This document shows, piece after piece, positions 63,200-64,000 of a stretch of 64,000 nucleotides of DNA (position 1 is the first letter of the stretch; each line of letters begins with the position of its first letter). The position numbers and the translations under genes were made by a program. This stretch comes from Cytobacillus firmus (GTDB lineage Bacteria; Bacillota; Bacilli; Bacillales; Cytobacillaceae), in assembly GCF_023612095.1 (NCBI RefSeq), contig NZ_CP086235.1:1447001-1511000 (forward strand), written 5' to 3'. The notes under the pieces were generated by a model. That model had not been told where the DNA came from. It searched no databases and was given only the letters and a program-made list of their open reading frames with translations.

Positions 63200-64000
63200 T
63201 TATATTTGAAAAATCTCTTCGATATTTTGCTGTGTTTCGAGTCCAATTAACAGTTTAATTCTGGCTTTTTGTCCATTAAGCCCATTTGAAAATATAACCC
63301 CCATGTCCTTGAGGTGTTTTCCGCCTCCGTCATAACCATATACATCTTGTGCAATTCCATTGAAGCAGCGGGAAACCAATACAATCGGAATGTTTTTTCC
63401 AGTAAGGGTTTTAATGCCCTCAATTGTGGCTGGGGGCAGATTACCTTGTCCAAGTGCTTCGATAACAACACCATCGAAATCTAAATTCCCTATCGCATGA
63501 AGCAAAGAAGAATCCATTCCGGCAAAAGCTTTAATGAGTGTGACTTTTTTTTCAACTGTATCCAAAGGGTAGTATTCTCTATTTGTCGGCGCATTATGGA
63601 ATAATACACCTCTCTTTGTGACTATTCCAATTGGCCCATACTGAGGGCTCTGGAAAGTAGAGACATTACTCGTATGTGTTTTTGTAACATTTTCTGCTGT
63701 ATGAATTTCATCATTTAAAACGACAAGGACCCCTTTGTCTTTTGCTTCTTCACATGCAGCCACACGAATAGAAGAAATGAGGTTGTAAAGTCCGTCTGAA
63801 CCGATTTCATTACTCGATCTCATTGCACCTGTTACAACGATCGGAAGGGGTGTTTTCACACTTAAGTCCAAAAAATAGGCTGTCTCTTCTAATGTATCTG
63901 TTCCATGAGTAATCACTACGCCGCTAATCTCTTCCTTTGCAAGGCTGTTTTCAATGATTTCCTTCAATTTAAGCATTTCCTTTGGCGTAATATGCGGTGA
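63200..64000 (-). CDS. ansA: L-asparaginase, type I, N-terminus beyond the window
   Basis: A 267-residue C-terminal part of an asparaginase, still open at the window edge. The second active-site motif VVITHGTDTLEETAYFLDLSV is visible (Thr, Asp), as are VVTGAMRSSNEIGSDG and MDSSLLHA. The first TGGTI motif must lie to the right of the window. Hydrolyses asparagine to aspartate and ammonium. Convergent with ypdA. An internal ATG at 63976 is not the real start. Symbol by function. Confidence 0.9.
   Translation of the reverse strand, partial: SPHITPKEMLKLKEIIENSLAKEEISGVVITHGTDTLEETAYFLDLSVKTPLPIVVTGAMRSSNEIGSDGLYNLISSIRVAACEEAKDKGVLVVLNDEIHTAENVTKTHTSNVSTFQSPQYGPIGIVTKRGVLFHNAPTNREYYPLDTVEKKVTLIKAFAGMDSSLLHAIGNLDFDGVVIEALGQGNLPPATIEGIKTLTGKNIPIVLVSRCFNGIAQDVYGYDGGGKHLKDMGVIFSNGLNGQKARIKLLIGLETQQNIEEIFQI

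Overview
The window is a stretch of chromosome from an endospore-forming, low-GC Gram-positive rod of the family Bacillaceae. The evidence is the gene order, which closely follows the Bacillus subtilis yqj-yqk-spoIIM-fur-spoIIA-spoVA-lysA-scpAB-dacB-spmAB-resABCDE-sigX-fer-ypb-gudB-ypdA segment, together with many sporulation genes (spoIIM, sigF, spoVA genes, dacB, spmAB, cotJABC, a MciZ homologue). Proteins resemble their B. subtilis counterparts but are clearly diverged. A Cytobacillus/Mesobacillus-type bacillus is my guess; the species cannot be named from the sequence alone. I see no prophage, CRISPR array, insertion sequence, tRNA or rRNA.

Layout. 0.2-6.3 kb: YqjP/YqjQ, a LexA-controlled Y-family polymerase with its YolD partner, CDGSH and HesB-type iron-sulfur proteins, a lipoprotein and the YqkD hydrolase. 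6.4-10.6 kb: an inserted acyl-CoA module (HMG-CoA lyase, thiolase, two-subunit 3-oxoacid CoA-transferase, a VOC protein) that would turn HMG-CoA and acetoacetate into acetyl-CoA. 10.7-17.3 kb: YqkE, YqkF, MciZ, NudF, an EndoQ-like protein, an acetyltransferase, SpoIIM, Fur, YqzK, XerD. 17.6-21.0 kb: nucleoside salvage (deoB-punA-pdp). 21.2-27.4 kb: dacF, spoIIAA-AB-sigF, then a reduced spoVA operon (AA, AB, AEa, AF only). 27.6-38.6 kb: lysA, ypuA, a lone ribT, ypuF, scpAB, ypuI, superoxide dismutase, dacB, spmAB, rluB. 38.8-47.3 kb: the resABC cytochrome c maturation genes, the resDE two-component system and sigX-rsiX, with two dispersed intergenic repeats between resC and resD. 47.5-64 kb: an M23/LysM cell wall protein, a PHP phosphatase, an FMN riboswitch with the riboflavin transporter, ferredoxin, the ypbB-recS-ypbDEF run, cotJABC, a CBS protein, YpbG, a B12-binding MerR regulator, MecB/YpbH, GudB, YpdA and an asparaginase cut off by the window edge.

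How the genes fit together. Sporulation dominates: sigF and its anti-sigma pair start forespore expression, SpoIIM acts in engulfment, DacB/DacF/SpmAB shape the cortex, spoVA products handle dipicolinic acid, CotJ is coat, and MciZ blocks FtsZ in the mother cell. Respiration (ResA-E), redox (Fer, SOD, YpdA), metal control (Fur) and nitrogen or amino-acid catabolism (GudB, asparaginase, acyl-CoA module) make up the rest.

The most striking property of the sequence itself is that six conserved genes (polYB, yqkD, the thiolase, dacF, spmB, ypdA) are each broken by what looks like one missing base in a short homopolymer run. Adding one base back restores a protein of the usual family length every time, so I read these mainly as homopolymer under-calls in the sequence rather than gene death. 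The most interesting biology is the CarH-like B12-binding MerR regulator preceded by two palindromes, the spoVA operon without its core genes, and two Bacillaceae-type intergenic repeats.
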